From positions 1 to 37,828 of IMG/VR virus record IMGVR_UViG_3300032271_001060: DNA of 37,828 bases. The stretch is one strand, 5' to 3'. Under the pieces are notes generated by a model. That model had not been told where the DNA came from. It was given only the letters and a program-made list of their open reading frames with translations, and ran no database searches. This document shows positions 1 through 7,220 of the stretch, one piece after another (position 1 is the first letter of the stretch; each line of letters begins with the position of its first letter). The position numbers and the translations under genes are program-made. The DNA is from a virus.

Positions 1-20
1 CCCCCCCCCCCCCCCCCCCC
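1..20. repeat. Left-edge C homopolymer
   Basis: The first 20 bases are all C. A second C run closes the window on the same strand. Two tails added to 3' ends would give G at one edge and C at the other, so same-strand runs fit a circular map opened inside one C-tract, or a separate assembly artefact. The run interrupts a minus-strand gene, so the natural terminus is unlikely to be here. Confidence 0.8.
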
Positions 21-143
21 ACTTTGTCCTACATTAGCGGAATTCAGTGCTGTCCTGGCTAACTCTACGATCTCTTGGAGATCATCGTAATCAACATCGG
101 GGTCTTCTTCCCCAAGTTGCACCAGTGTTGCCAGTTGTTTCAT
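1..143 (-). CDS. Partial small protein, cut by the left edge
   Basis: The ATG at 143 opens a reading frame that runs without a stop into the C homopolymer. About 41 residues are visible before the tract, beginning MKQLATLVQLGEEDPDVDYD and continuing as a probable helix (LQEIVELARTAL). The product is acidic and I do not recognise a family. It lies downstream of the integrase and a possible terminator, and a partial copy of the phage palindrome sits 63 nt before its start, so it may have its own promoter. If the two window edges join, it would continue into the right edge; the frame across the homopolymer cannot be fixed from this sequence. Confidence 0.5.
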   Translation of the reverse strand, partial: MKQLATLVQLGEEDPDVDYDDLQEIVELARTALNSANVGQSGGGGGG

Positions 144-205
144 TGTTAGTGATAGAGGTGTGCTGGGGTGTGTCACGATCTATCTAATACAATTGCTTAC
201 TATTG

Positions 206-219
206 GGTGTCTATAACTT
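206..219 (-). promoter_or_regulatory. Partial copy of the GGTGTATWGACACC palindrome
   Basis: On the minus strand this reads as TTATAGACACC-like, 10 of 14 positions matching the phage consensus with one half-site intact. It lies 63 nt upstream of the truncated left-edge gene. It is weak alone and is supported by the repeated placement of such sites upstream of genes elsewhere. Confidence 0.4.
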
Positions 220-232
220 TTTTAACAAAAAT

Positions 233-255
233 GAAAAAACCCGCATGGTATACGG
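233..255 (-). terminator. Possible intrinsic terminator after the integrase
   Basis: On the minus strand a 5-bp stem (CCGTA/TGCGG, one G-T pair) with a 5-nt loop is followed by G and six T residues. It starts 17 nt after the integrase stop. The stem is short, so the call is moderate. Confidence 0.45.
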
Positions 256-271
256 TGGTGCAACAAGTGTG

Positions 272-1285
272 TTACAACTCCCAAAACGCTTGCGCGTCAC
301 GCGATGAAACAGCATTCGCATAGGTTGAATACAAAAGCGTGGGGTTGGTGTGACCCATCTCAAAAGCCGTTTCTATAGCATTCCCACTTGATTCAAGCAA
401 CATAGTGGCAAACGTGTGGCGCAGGATGTTGCGCGGGTATTTGGTCATTCCTAGCAATTCCGCAAACTTTGCCCACTGCGGTTCAAACTGCTTTTGGGTC
501 TTGCCCTGGCAAAGCAATCCCTCACCGCGGTGCATGTGCCGGATGAATGCCGGACGCATTTTAATGCTCCTCGGACGAGAAGCATGCCCGCCTTTGCTGT
601 CCTCCCGCCGAATAAGGATTTTGCCATGCTCCCAATCAAGTGCTTGCTCGTGTGAGATCCGTCGAACTTCGCAGGGCCGGATACCGGAGAATAGTCCGCA
701 GACGATCCATGAGCGAAAAAATGTTGGGAACGGGTGATCCAGCAGCACCTTGCACTGGTCCACCGTGAGGATCTCCTGCCTGTATCCTTTGGCCTGCTTT
801 GGTGGGGTTGCTACCCCAAACGGGTTGACTGGGCAAATATCAAGCACCGCAGGCCAATTGTAGAAACTCCGGCAACAGGCAAAGAGGTTAAAGATACCCC
901 TCACTTGCAATGACAATCCTTGCGTCCACCCCTTGATCATTCGCGGGTTAAGGTCACTGACATCCAGCCTTCCAAACTTGTCCACCAGTTTGTTGGTTGC
1001 CCAAACCAATTGCCGATGGGTGTCGTAGCCTACCTCGCGTTTTTTCTCCGCTAAGAATGCTTTCACCAAAACGCGGATCTTGGCTCCCTGTTCGTCGGAT
1101 AAATCAATACTTCCAAGAGATGATTGCAGGCCGAGCTTACAAGACGATTGAAATGCCTCAACCTCGGTTTTGTAGAATAGTTTTTTGCGTGTCCCTCCGG
1201 CAAGACTTGCAGGGATATCAATCATCCAGCACTTCCTTTGGGGGTAGAATCGAGGGGTAAATGCAGTGAAAGATTTGTTTCCCAT
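272..1285 (-). CDS. int: Tyrosine recombinase / integrase
   Basis: This 337-residue protein of the lambda-integrase family would integrate and excise the prophage. The catalytic domain shows Arg I at about residue 203 (SGIRPCEVRR), a Lys-containing loop near 231, box II as N-I-L-R-H near 286-290, His in EMGHTNP near 312 and the nucleophile Tyr at about 322. The first box-II residue is Asn instead of the usual His, a variant I associate with integrases of Verrucomicrobiota and relatives (established family knowledge, recalled, not searched). The N-terminal half contains the arm-binding and core-binding regions. The ATG at 1285 is chosen; a TTG three codons upstream gives a duplicated MGN start. 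Two tandem GTTTCCCAW repeats overlap the start region, and a tRNA 3'-end fragment lies about 110 bp upstream, the usual attP-int arrangement. Confidence 0.95.
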   Translation of the reverse strand: MGNKSFTAFTPRFYPQRKCWMIDIPASLAGGTRKKLFYKTEVEAFQSSCKLGLQSSLGSIDLSDEQGAKIRVLVKAFLAEKKREVGYDTHRQLVWATNKLVDKFGRLDVSDLNPRMIKGWTQGLSLQVRGIFNLFACCRSFYNWPAVLDICPVNPFGVATPPKQAKGYRQEILTVDQCKVLLDHPFPTFFRSWIVCGLFSGIRPCEVRRISHEQALDWEHGKILIRREDSKGGHASRPRSIKMRPAFIRHMHRGEGLLCQGKTQKQFEPQWAKFAELLGMTKYPRNILRHTFATMLLESSGNAIETAFEMGHTNPTLLYSTYANAVSSRDAQAFWEL

Positions 1286-1294
1286 GTTTCCCAA
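1277..1294. repeat. Tandem 9-bp repeats at the integrase start
   Basis: GTTTCCCAT and GTTTCCCAA stand back to back, covering the integrase start codons. The same 9-mer occurs twice more, as an inverted pair, on the other side of the putative attP core. Four copies around an att site suggest arm-type sites for integrase or excisionase; binding is inferred. Confidence 0.5.
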
Positions 1295-1318
1295 ATACCA
1301 CCATATTCAATAGAAATC

Positions 1319-1332
1319 AACTTCTATACACC
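1319..1332 (-). promoter_or_regulatory. Half-conserved palindrome upstream of the integrase
   Basis: The minus strand reads GGTGTATAG followed by a diverged second half (10 of 14 positions). It ends 34 nt before the integrase ATG and is preceded by CTTG, as at the site at 37318. It is a candidate integrase promoter or operator. Confidence 0.45.
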
Positions 1333-1391
1333 AAGTTGATAAAACCGCATGAATACTGGGTCTACGGGGTTTTTTTCAACAGAGAAAAAAG

Positions 1392-1414
1392 TGCTCGAAG
1401 TGGGACTTGAACCC
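1392..1414 (-). other. attP: Putative attP core: tRNA 3'-end fragment
   Basis: On the minus strand the segment holds a T-loop (GGGTTCAAGTCCC), an acceptor 3' strand TTCGAGC and discriminator A, followed by CTTTTTT. No 5' half of a tRNA is present, so it is not a tRNA gene. Phages that integrate into tRNA genes carry such a fragment at attP to restore the host gene. Its position between the integrase and the preceding gene is classic. The acceptor implies a host tRNA starting GCTCGAA. A mismatch in the T-stem (GAGGG against CCCAC) suggests that identity with the host ends there. Confidence 0.75.
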
Positions 1415-1430
1415 TCTAATTTACTCTGTA

Positions 1431-1462
1431 TTGGGAAACGGAACCCCTTATTGTTTCCCAAC
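1431..1462. repeat. Inverted 9-bp repeat beside attP
   Basis: TTGGGAAAC and GTTTCCCAA form a perfect inverted pair separated by about 13 bp, overlapping the end of the upstream acetyltransferase gene. The same 9-mer is found in tandem at 1277-1294. The two groups flank the tRNA-like core, as recombinase arm sites do. Confidence 0.5.
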
Positions 1463-1900
1463 TAACATTTTTTGAAAGTAAAAAGCCTTTGATCCTGCAT
1501 ATTTACTTTCTGGTATGTATAGTCGAAACCCGCAGGCGATGAGGGAGTTTGCACTAGCCAGGTTCCAATCAAGCACATAGGTCACGATCTGCTTGAACCC
1601 GTGCCGTTTTGCCATGGCGATGCGGGCGCGGATCAGTCTTTTCTGCATGCCTTGCCCGCGGTGCTTCGTCAGCACCCCGCTGCGGATCATAAAGCAGAGG
1701 CCCTTGTTGCTTTCATGGTGGCAGGGCCGGAGTCCTGCAAAGGCAATACCCTTGCCTCGGTGATCGCGGATCAACCACCACCACCCACCCTCCGGCTCGA
1801 CCGCTACGTCCTCACCAAAAAGGGTCTTGTCGAGTTTGAGAACGTCCTCCCGCACCCGTGCAGGCAGGTGTTCTGGTCGAGCCTCGCACCGGAGAATCAT
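1448..1900 (-). CDS. GNAT-family N-acetyltransferase
   Basis: This 150-residue protein has the GNAT acetyl-CoA binding signature: after a beta strand (LCFMIRSGVLT) comes K-H-R-G-Q-G-M-Q-K-R-L, the Q/R-x-x-G-x-G/A loop that grips the cofactor pyrophosphate, then a helix and the late motif NLASANSLIACGFRLY. GNAT enzymes transfer an acyl group to an amine; the substrate here is unknown (a host protein, small molecule, peptide or tRNA are all possible). The ATG at 1900 overlaps the stop of the upstream winged-helix gene as ATGA. It is the last gene before attP, a position often held by accessory genes that alter the host. Its 3' end overlaps a candidate integrase arm site. Confidence 0.85.
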   Translation of the reverse strand: MILRCEARPEHLPARVREDVLKLDKTLFGEDVAVEPEGGWWWLIRDHRGKGIAFAGLRPCHHESNKGLCFMIRSGVLTKHRGQGMQKRLIRARIAMAKRHGFKQIVTYVLDWNLASANSLIACGFRLYIPESKYAGSKAFYFQKMLVGKQ

Positions 1901-2142
1901 TTTACAATTCGGTAGTGGGGCACCAAGTAGGTTGCCTTGTGACCCGTTTTGATCCGGTACTTGCGTTGCTCGATGCTACCTTCTTCCAATGCCGCGGATA
2001 ATAACCTGCGAGTCTGGCTTTCAGAACGACCCGTTTTTTTGGCAATGGTGCGACAAGATTCCCAATCTGCCGGCACTTGGTCGGTTTTTAGTGATCCAGC
2101 TTGAACCAGTATGGCAAGCCACTCGTTGGGAGTCTTGGTCAC
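1897..2142 (-). CDS. Small winged-helix DNA-binding protein
   Basis: This 81-residue protein looks like a winged helix-turn-helix: helix (EWLAILVQAG), then CRTIAKKTGRSESQTRRLLSAA as helix-turn-recognition helix, then a wing (GSIEQRKYRI...HKATYLVPHYRI). It could be a transcription regulator or the DNA-binding part of a small phage regulator. No ATG opens the frame. GTG at 2142 is chosen because it overlaps the metallophosphoesterase stop as GTGA, the coupling used throughout this genome; GTG at 2157 is the alternative. It is one of few candidate regulators in a genome without an obvious CI-type repressor. Function is inferred from fold appearance only. Confidence 0.65.
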   Translation of the reverse strand: MTKTPNEWLAILVQAGSLKTDQVPADWESCRTIAKKTGRSESQTRRLLSAALEEGSIEQRKYRIKTGHKATYLVPHYRIVK

Positions 2143-2900
2143 AATGGTAGTCTCCACGGTTCATTGGGGCACCGTGTGATGAGGTGGACGCTTGAGGCAC
2201 CCAACTCGTTACAGTATTCAAAGTAGGCAAACCCCTGCATCCATGCCGCGGTGCTTTTCCGGTTCTTTGCGTACTCAAGCGACCCGCGACTTGTGAGGGT
2301 TCCGATGTTGTAGCCGATCCCCCCATGGTCGGATGAGGAGGCAGCGATAGCGCACTTGTGGGTGTGCCCAAAGATCACTTTTCGGACATCGGATCCGTTG
2401 CAGTAGTGCTCTGCCATCGTCTTGGTTGCTTGTTCGTTGAACCATGTCCCGTGGGTGAGGAGGATGTCGGACTGCTCAACCTTCACCTTTTGCCAGATGC
2501 CCGTGTACGGGGTGAGGCGGGCGCGGAGTTTGGTGCAGGACTCCTCGATAGACTCGTATGCCTTGTGTGCCGCGTAGCCGAGCACCCCTTCGCCCTTTCT
2601 GAGGCGATCCAGGCGATCCTCGTGATTCCCTAGCAGCACCTCGTACGTTGCCTTGGAGTCCTTTGGCATCATCTCCTTGAGGTGCATGAGTCCGGTCTCG
2701 ATGTCCGGCGAGACATCTCCCTCGCCCGTACCACCACCCATAAACGCGGAAAGGTCAGTAAAATCACCAAGGCAGGCCACGAACTGCGGCTTCCACCTCT
2801 CGCGGAATGCCAGCATGGTTTCCATGGCAACCTTGTCGGCGTAAATGGCGTGGGAACATGACCATGCCATCCCGCGTTTCCACTTGTGGGTGATGTTCAT
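2139..2900 (-). CDS. Calcineurin-like metallophosphoesterase
   Basis: This 253-residue protein carries metallophosphoesterase motifs in order: GD at 45-46, GNHED at 91-95, LTHG at 148-151 and FGHTHK at 177-182, which supply ligands for a two-metal centre that cleaves phosphomonoesters or phosphodiesters. The first motif, normally DxH, appears as S-C-S-H at 14-17, so the first metal-site Asp seems to be missing, and metal binding may differ. The substrate is unknown; phage members include nucleases and nucleotide hydrolases. It overlaps the endolysin stop by ATGA and ends overlapping the winged-helix gene, placing it in the lysis/accessory operon. Confidence 0.85.
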   Translation of the reverse strand: MNITHKWKRGMAWSCSHAIYADKVAMETMLAFRERWKPQFVACLGDFTDLSAFMGGGTGEGDVSPDIETGLMHLKEMMPKDSKATYEVLLGNHEDRLDRLRKGEGVLGYAAHKAYESIEESCTKLRARLTPYTGIWQKVKVEQSDILLTHGTWFNEQATKTMAEHYCNGSDVRKVIFGHTHKCAIAASSSDHGGIGYNIGTLTSRGSLEYAKNRKSTAAWMQGFAYFEYCNELGASSVHLITRCPNEPWRLPL

Positions 2901-3346
2901 ACAACGGATCGGCCCGCGTCATGCAGATCCCTCATCTCCGCAAGGGTGTGGGATGTCTTCCACTGAATGTGGGGTTCGTCCTGTATGGACTTCCAAGACC
3001 CTCCCCATTCTAGTTCTGGGTGAAGGGCAACAATATCCCCGATCTGACGGTAGAACGGAGTGTCCTCTAGGTAGCGGTTTGGGAGGAACAGACCGCAGTC
3101 CACGGCAATCCCAAAGGTATGGTTGCTATAGCCTCCGCGGGCATTGGTGACAATTGGCCCGCTAGATGTCCGGCCTTTAGCGTAGAGCGCATCTTGTTCC
3201 GCATAACTGCGTGTGCCGGAGATGTAGCGGATATCCAGACCCTTCTGCTCAAAGTGTTTTTTGAGGTCGAGTAGACATTGCGTAAATACGGGTTGAACCT
3301 TGAGGAGCAGGGTGGCGATGACACCCGCGGATCGTTGGTCGATCAT
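2897..3346 (-). CDS. Endolysin, M15-type peptidase
   Basis: This 149-residue protein is the likely lysis enzyme. It shows the VanY/L-alanyl-D-glutamate peptidase pattern: SNHTFGIAVDCG with zinc ligands His76 and Asp83, and EPHIQW with His126, plus the substrate region ISGTRSYAEQDALYAKGR. It would cut peptide bonds in peptidoglycan cross-links. There is no signal peptide, so export depends on a holin, and the 3TM holin gene lies directly upstream with an overlapping ATGA. A second M15-like domain occurs in the internal virion protein at 16734-18650, which probably acts at entry, not at lysis. Confidence 0.9.
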   Translation of the reverse strand: MIDQRSAGVIATLLLKVQPVFTQCLLDLKKHFEQKGLDIRYISGTRSYAEQDALYAKGRTSSGPIVTNARGGYSNHTFGIAVDCGLFLPNRYLEDTPFYRQIGDIVALHPELEWGGSWKSIQDEPHIQWKTSHTLAEMRDLHDAGRSVV

Positions 3347-3747
3347 TTGGTGACTCCTTTGATTTTTTCAAAGGTGCGATACCCTCCCAGACCCAGCATA
3401 CCGATCAGCACCGTCATCAACGCATCGGCTTGAAGCGGAACAACCGGAGCAGGTTGGTGAGTGACCAGTATATACACCCAAGAAAAAATTGGTTGGCCCA
3501 CAAATTGCCAAGCAAATGCGATGGCACACACCCATCCAACGCATGGTCTCCATCCAGAGACAAACAGGTTGGGAGATCCTGCCTCCACTGCGTTGACTTG
3601 ATTTTGTGCTTGAGACATCTGTGCCTCAAACTCAATGAGCTTGGCCTGCAACTCTGCCTCGATTTTGACCTGCTGGTCGCGGTCGGGAACAAACTTGTTC
3701 ACGATCTGACCGACCGTTGTAACCATTTGGGGTATATCCCAGAGCAT
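3343..3747 (-). CDS. Holin, 3TM family
   Basis: This 134-residue protein matches the three-TM holin family first described from gene transfer agents. A coiled-coil N-terminus (VKIEAELQAKLIEFEAQMSQ) leads to the hallmark NLFVSGWRPCVGWVCAIAFAW and hydrophobic helices at roughly 68-88 and 88-98, then a C-terminal helix with MLGLGGYRTFEKIKG. Such proteins form membrane lesions that release the endolysin. Start ATG at 3747 is chosen because the longer frame begins with an unrelated leader overlapping the upstream gene. It overlaps the endolysin gene, completing a holin-endolysin pair. Confidence 0.88.
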   Translation of the reverse strand: MLWDIPQMVTTVGQIVNKFVPDRDQQVKIEAELQAKLIEFEAQMSQAQNQVNAVEAGSPNLFVSGWRPCVGWVCAIAFAWQFVGQPIFSWVYILVTHQPAPVVPLQADALMTVLIGMLGLGGYRTFEKIKGVTK

Positions 3748-3751
3748 AGTG

Positions 3752-4033
3752 TTATCGGAGCAGCTTGTCTTCGATCCTTTTGGTGCGTTGATCAATCTGG
3801 GAAAGTGTCGCCAGTGCTGCGGCAAGCATCTCGCGCCTTTGAACGTTGTCGGATTCCATCACGGCGATTTTGGCATCTTGAATTTTGTTTGCGTCTTCGA
3901 CTCGATCCATCCGAGTAGGAAGCACCGCGTAGATCGTAAAATATGTGATGAGTGACACCACACTCGCGCCTGTTGCCAGCAGGCCGAGAACAATTGTAGC
4001 AGGGTGAGGTAAAGGTGCGTGGTCAGTTGTCAT
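3752..4033 (-). CDS. Small single-pass membrane protein, possible antiholin or spanin-like
   Basis: This 93-residue protein has one strong membrane segment at about residues 13-38 (TIVLGLLATGASVVSLITYF) followed by a charged helical tail with heptad character (DRVEDANKIQDAKIAVMESD and beyond). One TM with a coiled coil fits a holin partner, antiholin or i-spanin-like role; no lipobox or Rz1-like gene is seen to settle it. It lies directly upstream of the 3TM holin and overlaps the preceding membrane protein gene by 11 nt. Confidence 0.7.
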   Translation of the reverse strand: MTTDHAPLPHPATIVLGLLATGASVVSLITYFTIYAVLPTRMDRVEDANKIQDAKIAVMESDNVQRREMLAAALATLSQIDQRTKRIEDKLLR

Positions 4034-4361
4034 GTCTCAGAATCGGTAAGGGGTTAGCAATTCCGCGTGTCTCGTAGAGGTACACGAGGGAGATCACTAG
4101 GAAGACAAGAGCAACTAGGTCATCGTCTTTTATCCCTTTCAGATTCAGTTCATACTTCACCCGTTGCATGGCAATCTGCGTACGGGTTGCGCCAAAAAAT
4201 TGTGACTCGTTGAGGTCTTTGACCACCTTGCTGGCGATAGGGAATGCCGACCGGATCACCTGGAGATCGGCCTTGATGATCTCACGATCACGCCACACCG
4301 CTTCGACTTGGGACTTCCAAGTCTTTAGCGTTGCAATGAAAGCGTGGATTTTTTCTTTCAT
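4023..4361 (-). CDS. Hypothetical protein with C-terminal membrane helix
   Basis: This 112-residue protein has a mainly helical N-terminal part (MKEKIHAFIATLKTWKSQVE) and one hydrophobic segment near the end (ALVFLVISLVYLYETRGI). I do not recognise a family. The ATG at 4361 overlaps the previous stop as ATGA. Its position ahead of two other membrane proteins and the endolysin suggests membership of the lysis cassette, perhaps as a holin accessory protein. Confidence 0.65.
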   Translation of the reverse strand: MKEKIHAFIATLKTWKSQVEAVWRDREIIKADLQVIRSAFPIASKVVKDLNESQFFGATRTQIAMQRVKYELNLKGIKDDDLVALVFLVISLVYLYETRGIANPLPILRHDN

Positions 4362-4666
4362 TGTTTGAGGGATTCCCATGCGGTTTCCAAAGTTGCCGCT
4401 AGTTGTTCCGGCAGTTTGTCCTGCGTTACCACAAAAGTGCGTTCCCCTTGGGGGCAAGCAACGGAGACCGCTGCGCTAATTTGATCGGGTTGCTCAATCA
4501 CGACATTGCTGATTGCCTCGCCTTCAACCATGAGGGAAGAGCACCACGACATGAGTGAGTCGCAGACCTGCTTGATGCCACCCTCAAACGGAACATCAAA
4601 CGCAAAACTGTACCCGTTGCGGGTATCAAAAACCGTGATGGTGTTGTCTTTGAAAGTAAGCGTCAT
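4358..4666 (-). CDS. Hypothetical protein after the fibre gene
   Basis: This 102-residue protein begins with beta-strand-like sequence (MTLTFKDNTITVFDTRNGYSF) and ends in a helix (LPEQLAATLETAWESLKQ). No family recognised. It overlaps the fibre stop by ATGA and couples by ATGA to the next gene. It may be a small tail accessory protein or belong to the lysis module. Confidence 0.65.
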   Translation of the reverse strand: MTLTFKDNTITVFDTRNGYSFAFDVPFEGGIKQVCDSLMSWCSSLMVEGEAISNVVIEQPDQISAAVSVACPQGERTFVVTQDKLPEQLAATLETAWESLKQ

Positions 4667-6210
4667 ACGAGTTTCGTGAATGAAGCAACCGCACCGGACA
4701 ACAAGGTTGATGTGCCAAATGCAGATCCTGTTTGGGAAAACTGAACCTTCATCGTCGGTGCAGTTGATCCTGTCAGAATGTAATATTGTGCGGCAGATGG
4801 GTTATTGGTGTTGCCTGTGGAAGATCGGTTAATAAATGCGTAGAGGTTTCCACTTGGGTTGCTAAATCCAGCGTCTGTCCTTGACCCAAAAATAATGTAG
4901 AATCCTGTTGCAGATGCGTTAGCAATCGCAGCAGTTGAAGAAAGCACTAGGTAATGACTACCTCCAGAAGATGCCGTATGCCGTCCTGCGAATTCAAATC
5001 GGTACATTGTGTTAGCCTCTAGCGTAAAACCCGTTAAACCCGTCACATCAGCAAGAGTTGTTGTTGTACTAGCAATGTCTGCGGTACTTTTTTTGGCAAT
5101 GATTCCGTATCTGGCATCTCCTAGATCTCTTGTCAAAATAGACGATCCACTTGCCGATGTCTGGTTGGGTGCTGTTAAGTTGGTTGATGTAAAAGAAGTA
5201 GGAAGTCGTGCGTTATCAATCGTTCCAGTAGAAAGATCACTTGCAGAACCAGTTGTTGCTATCGTGGCGAGACCAGTAATCTGCGACGACGAAATGCTTT
5301 TATTGGTAAGTGTTTGTGTGCCTGTAGTGGTGACTGCTGTTGCAGGAAGTCGTGCCGCATCAAGTGTTCCATTAGAAATGCTGCTCGCTGATGGGACAGG
5401 ATGAGTGTGATCTAATCGTGAAGCGTACCGAGAAGTTCCAGCACTTAGAATGGAAGTTGGTGTAATTACCGTGTTCCCATGAGTAAATGTTATGGAACGG
5501 GTATAGGTATTCCCATCGGTGTTGCTGACCCCTGTTATGGTAAAGTTTGCAGGATACCCGCTTGAGTTGGAAGTTGTGTATTCTGGGTAATCACCCCCAC
5601 CACCCGTAGCAACTATGTGCCAAAGGTTGTCTGTTGTTGAGTAATATACTTTTAAATGTGAGTCAGAACTCCCGTTGGGTACATAAACCGCAGTAGTCGT
5701 TCCGTAAGTTCCACTTTGTAAAAACCAATATCCTGCCGTAATTTGTGGAACATCAAGGTCAGTAGCATTGTTGACGATGTTGATCCATGCAGGAGGAACA
5801 AATGTTGCAATATCCAAAACAACAGCACCCGTGTTGCCGTTAACGGAAATGACAGGAAACGTAATGCTTTCTGTGGTTGCCAATGTTCCAGAGCCAGGAG
5901 GAAGTGCGTAAGTCTTTTGAGTTCCACCAGAAGGAGTGTAAGCAATCTGACCAGCAGTAAATGCCGTTGAAGTATCTGCAACTTGAAATCCAATTCCATT
6001 AGCATTTAGTGAAAAAGAACTATCCGATGAGGCAGAGTTTCCAATTCCCAATGCTGATACCGTTGTGGTTTGATCGGGGTTTCCATTTGGATCATTTAAA
6101 AATACGGCATTAAATGTTGGCAAATTGCTAGTGTTCAATTCTTGGTCAAACGGATTTCCACCTCCCGATGCATCAAGTTGACCAGTAAACGGGTTAAACT
6201 GGTATGCCAT
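4663..6210 (-). CDS. Tail fibre / receptor-binding protein
   Basis: This 515-residue protein is rich in Ser, Thr, Gly and Asn. It has the features of a trimeric phage fibre: an N-terminal GNP/GNTGAVVL segment, an SRYASRLDHTHPVPSASSIS region typical of fibre shafts, repeats of the form LDAARLPATAVTTTGTQTLTN and IDNARLPTS, and a C-terminal globular part (FEFAGRHTASSGGSHYLVLS onward) that probably binds the host surface. Low codon and residue complexity resembles the 422-residue fibre gene upstream. It would sit at the tail tip. The receptor is unknown. Confidence 0.8.
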   Translation of the reverse strand: MAYQFNPFTGQLDASGGGNPFDQELNTSNLPTFNAVFLNDPNGNPDQTTTVSALGIGNSASSDSSFSLNANGIGFQVADTSTAFTAGQIAYTPSGGTQKTYALPPGSGTLATTESITFPVISVNGNTGAVVLDIATFVPPAWINIVNNATDLDVPQITAGYWFLQSGTYGTTTAVYVPNGSSDSHLKVYYSTTDNLWHIVATGGGGDYPEYTTSNSSGYPANFTITGVSNTDGNTYTRSITFTHGNTVITPTSILSAGTSRYASRLDHTHPVPSASSISNGTLDAARLPATAVTTTGTQTLTNKSISSSQITGLATIATTGSASDLSTGTIDNARLPTSFTSTNLTAPNQTSASGSSILTRDLGDARYGIIAKKSTADIASTTTTLADVTGLTGFTLEANTMYRFEFAGRHTASSGGSHYLVLSSTAAIANASATGFYIIFGSRTDAGFSNPSGNLYAFINRSSTGNTNNPSAAQYYILTGSTAPTMKVQFSQTGSAFGTSTLLSGAVASFTKLV

Positions 6211-6212
6211 GA

Positions 6213-6599
6213 CTAGGACTTGGTTACTGAAACAAGGTTGGAACCGCTATAGGCAAGCGTGAGTGTTGCTACCGTTGACCCAGAAGCACCACCCGTCTTG
6301 TAGACAACACCCGTTAGGTTGCTGCCCGTGTAGGACAGGGAAACATAGTCGTATGGGGGAATGTTGAGACCAGGCAGTTTGATTTGAAGCGGGGCCTGGA
6401 TGTCGGCTTCAATGGAATGCAGAAGACCATTGGTCGTGTTGGGGTCGGAGTAGGGAGGCAGGTCCACCAGCAAGCGACCCGTTGAGGAATCACAGAGTAG
6501 GGGCATGCTCTTGCCCGTCTGCTCCACCGCGGGGAGCGCAGACCCGCTAGTCCACCGCAGCGCAGGCCTCTGCAGGTGGGGATTTAAAAAGTCACTCAT
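6213..6599 (-). CDS. Hypothetical tail-region protein
   Basis: This 128-residue protein starts MSDFLNPHLQRPALRWTSGS and ends with beta-rich sequence (YDYVSLSYTGSNLTGVVYKT, TLAYSGSNLVSVTKS). The C-terminal two-strand repeats (SYTGSNL and AYSGSNL) resemble modules found in phage fibre genes. ATG at 6599 overlaps the previous stop. The neighbours are fibre and fibre-accessory genes, so a minor structural role is inferred. Confidence 0.6.
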   Translation of the reverse strand: MSDFLNPHLQRPALRWTSGSALPAVEQTGKSMPLLCDSSTGRLLVDLPPYSDPNTTNGLLHSIEADIQAPLQIKLPGLNIPPYDYVSLSYTGSNLTGVVYKTGGASGSTVATLTLAYSGSNLVSVTKS

Positions 6600-6774
6600 T
6601 GCGCAGGAACTTGTCCACCGCAGTCCAAGCATCCTTCACGACACCCTCAACCTTTTTGGCAATGGTCTTTTCCAGTGCCTGCGCTCGCTCAAAATGCACG
6701 TTGGAGTGGTGCGTATCGAGCGTCAGCGAGTGATCGTTGTGATCACGGGTTGAAAGTGTCGGTTCAACGTGCAT
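6592..6774 (-). CDS. Small hypothetical protein, His-rich N-terminus
   Basis: This 60-residue protein has a polar, His-rich start (STRDHNDHSLTLDTHHSNVH) and a charged helical C-terminus (FERAQALEKTIAKKVEGVVK). It is coupled to the previous gene by TAATG and to the next by overlap. No family recognised; a fibre or tail accessory role is possible from context. Confidence 0.55.
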   Translation of the reverse strand: MHVEPTLSTRDHNDHSLTLDTHHSNVHFERAQALEKTIAKKVEGVVKDAWTAVDKFLRNE

Positions 6775-7208
6775 TAGTCGTTACCAATCACCGATGTTGG
6801 ATAAGCCGTTGAAATGATTGCACCAATGGTGGTCTGGTTTGAGTAGCTTTCCTGAGCAGTATTTCGGGATGGAAGAATCCCCTCGCTAAATGCAAGCGGG
6901 CCATCAATTGGGGTGCCCGTGTCCACCCACTGCGTTTGAAGCGGGGAAGAGATGCGCACCACAAAAGTTCCGGTGATCGTGGTCGATGAAACGGTCTGAG
7001 AGGCAGAAACCGTGTAGGTGCCTGCGCCCCCCGTGCCTGTCCCGTAGGCAGTGATCGTTGTTCCGGTGGTGACTCCGCTGCCGGAGAGCACCGACCCAAT
7101 GAATAGGGAGCCGGATGTGACCGATGCAATGGTTAGCGTGGTGGTGGTGATTGATCCGGTGCCAGTAAAGGAACCGGAGACTGATTCTGCTTGTGGGGAA
7201 ACACTCAT
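6774..7208 (-). CDS. Tail-associated protein with Gly/Thr beta module
   Basis: This 144-residue protein is built around a Gly/Thr/Ser-rich beta module: [20 protein letters not shown], then [20 protein letters not shown] and [16 protein letters not shown]. This pattern recurs in many phage fibre and decoration proteins. The C-terminus ([20 protein letters not shown]) is less regular. It lies between the fibre-chaperone-like gene and small tail genes, so a role in the tail tip or capsid decoration is likely, but the exact structure is unknown. Confidence 0.6.
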   Translation of the reverse strand: MSVSPQAESVSGSFTGTGSITTTTLTIASVTSGSLFIGSVLSGSGVTTGTTITAYGTGTGGAGTYTVSASQTVSSTTITGTFVVRISSPLQTQWVDTGTPIDGPLAFSEGILPSRNTAQESYSNQTTIGAIISTAYPTSVIGND

Positions 7209-7220
7209 GGTATTGGGGGA

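Noticed and set aside
1392-1414. A functional tRNA gene
   Set aside because: Only the T-arm and acceptor 3' strand are present; no anticodon or D arm can be built upstream on the minus strand, so it is read as attP.
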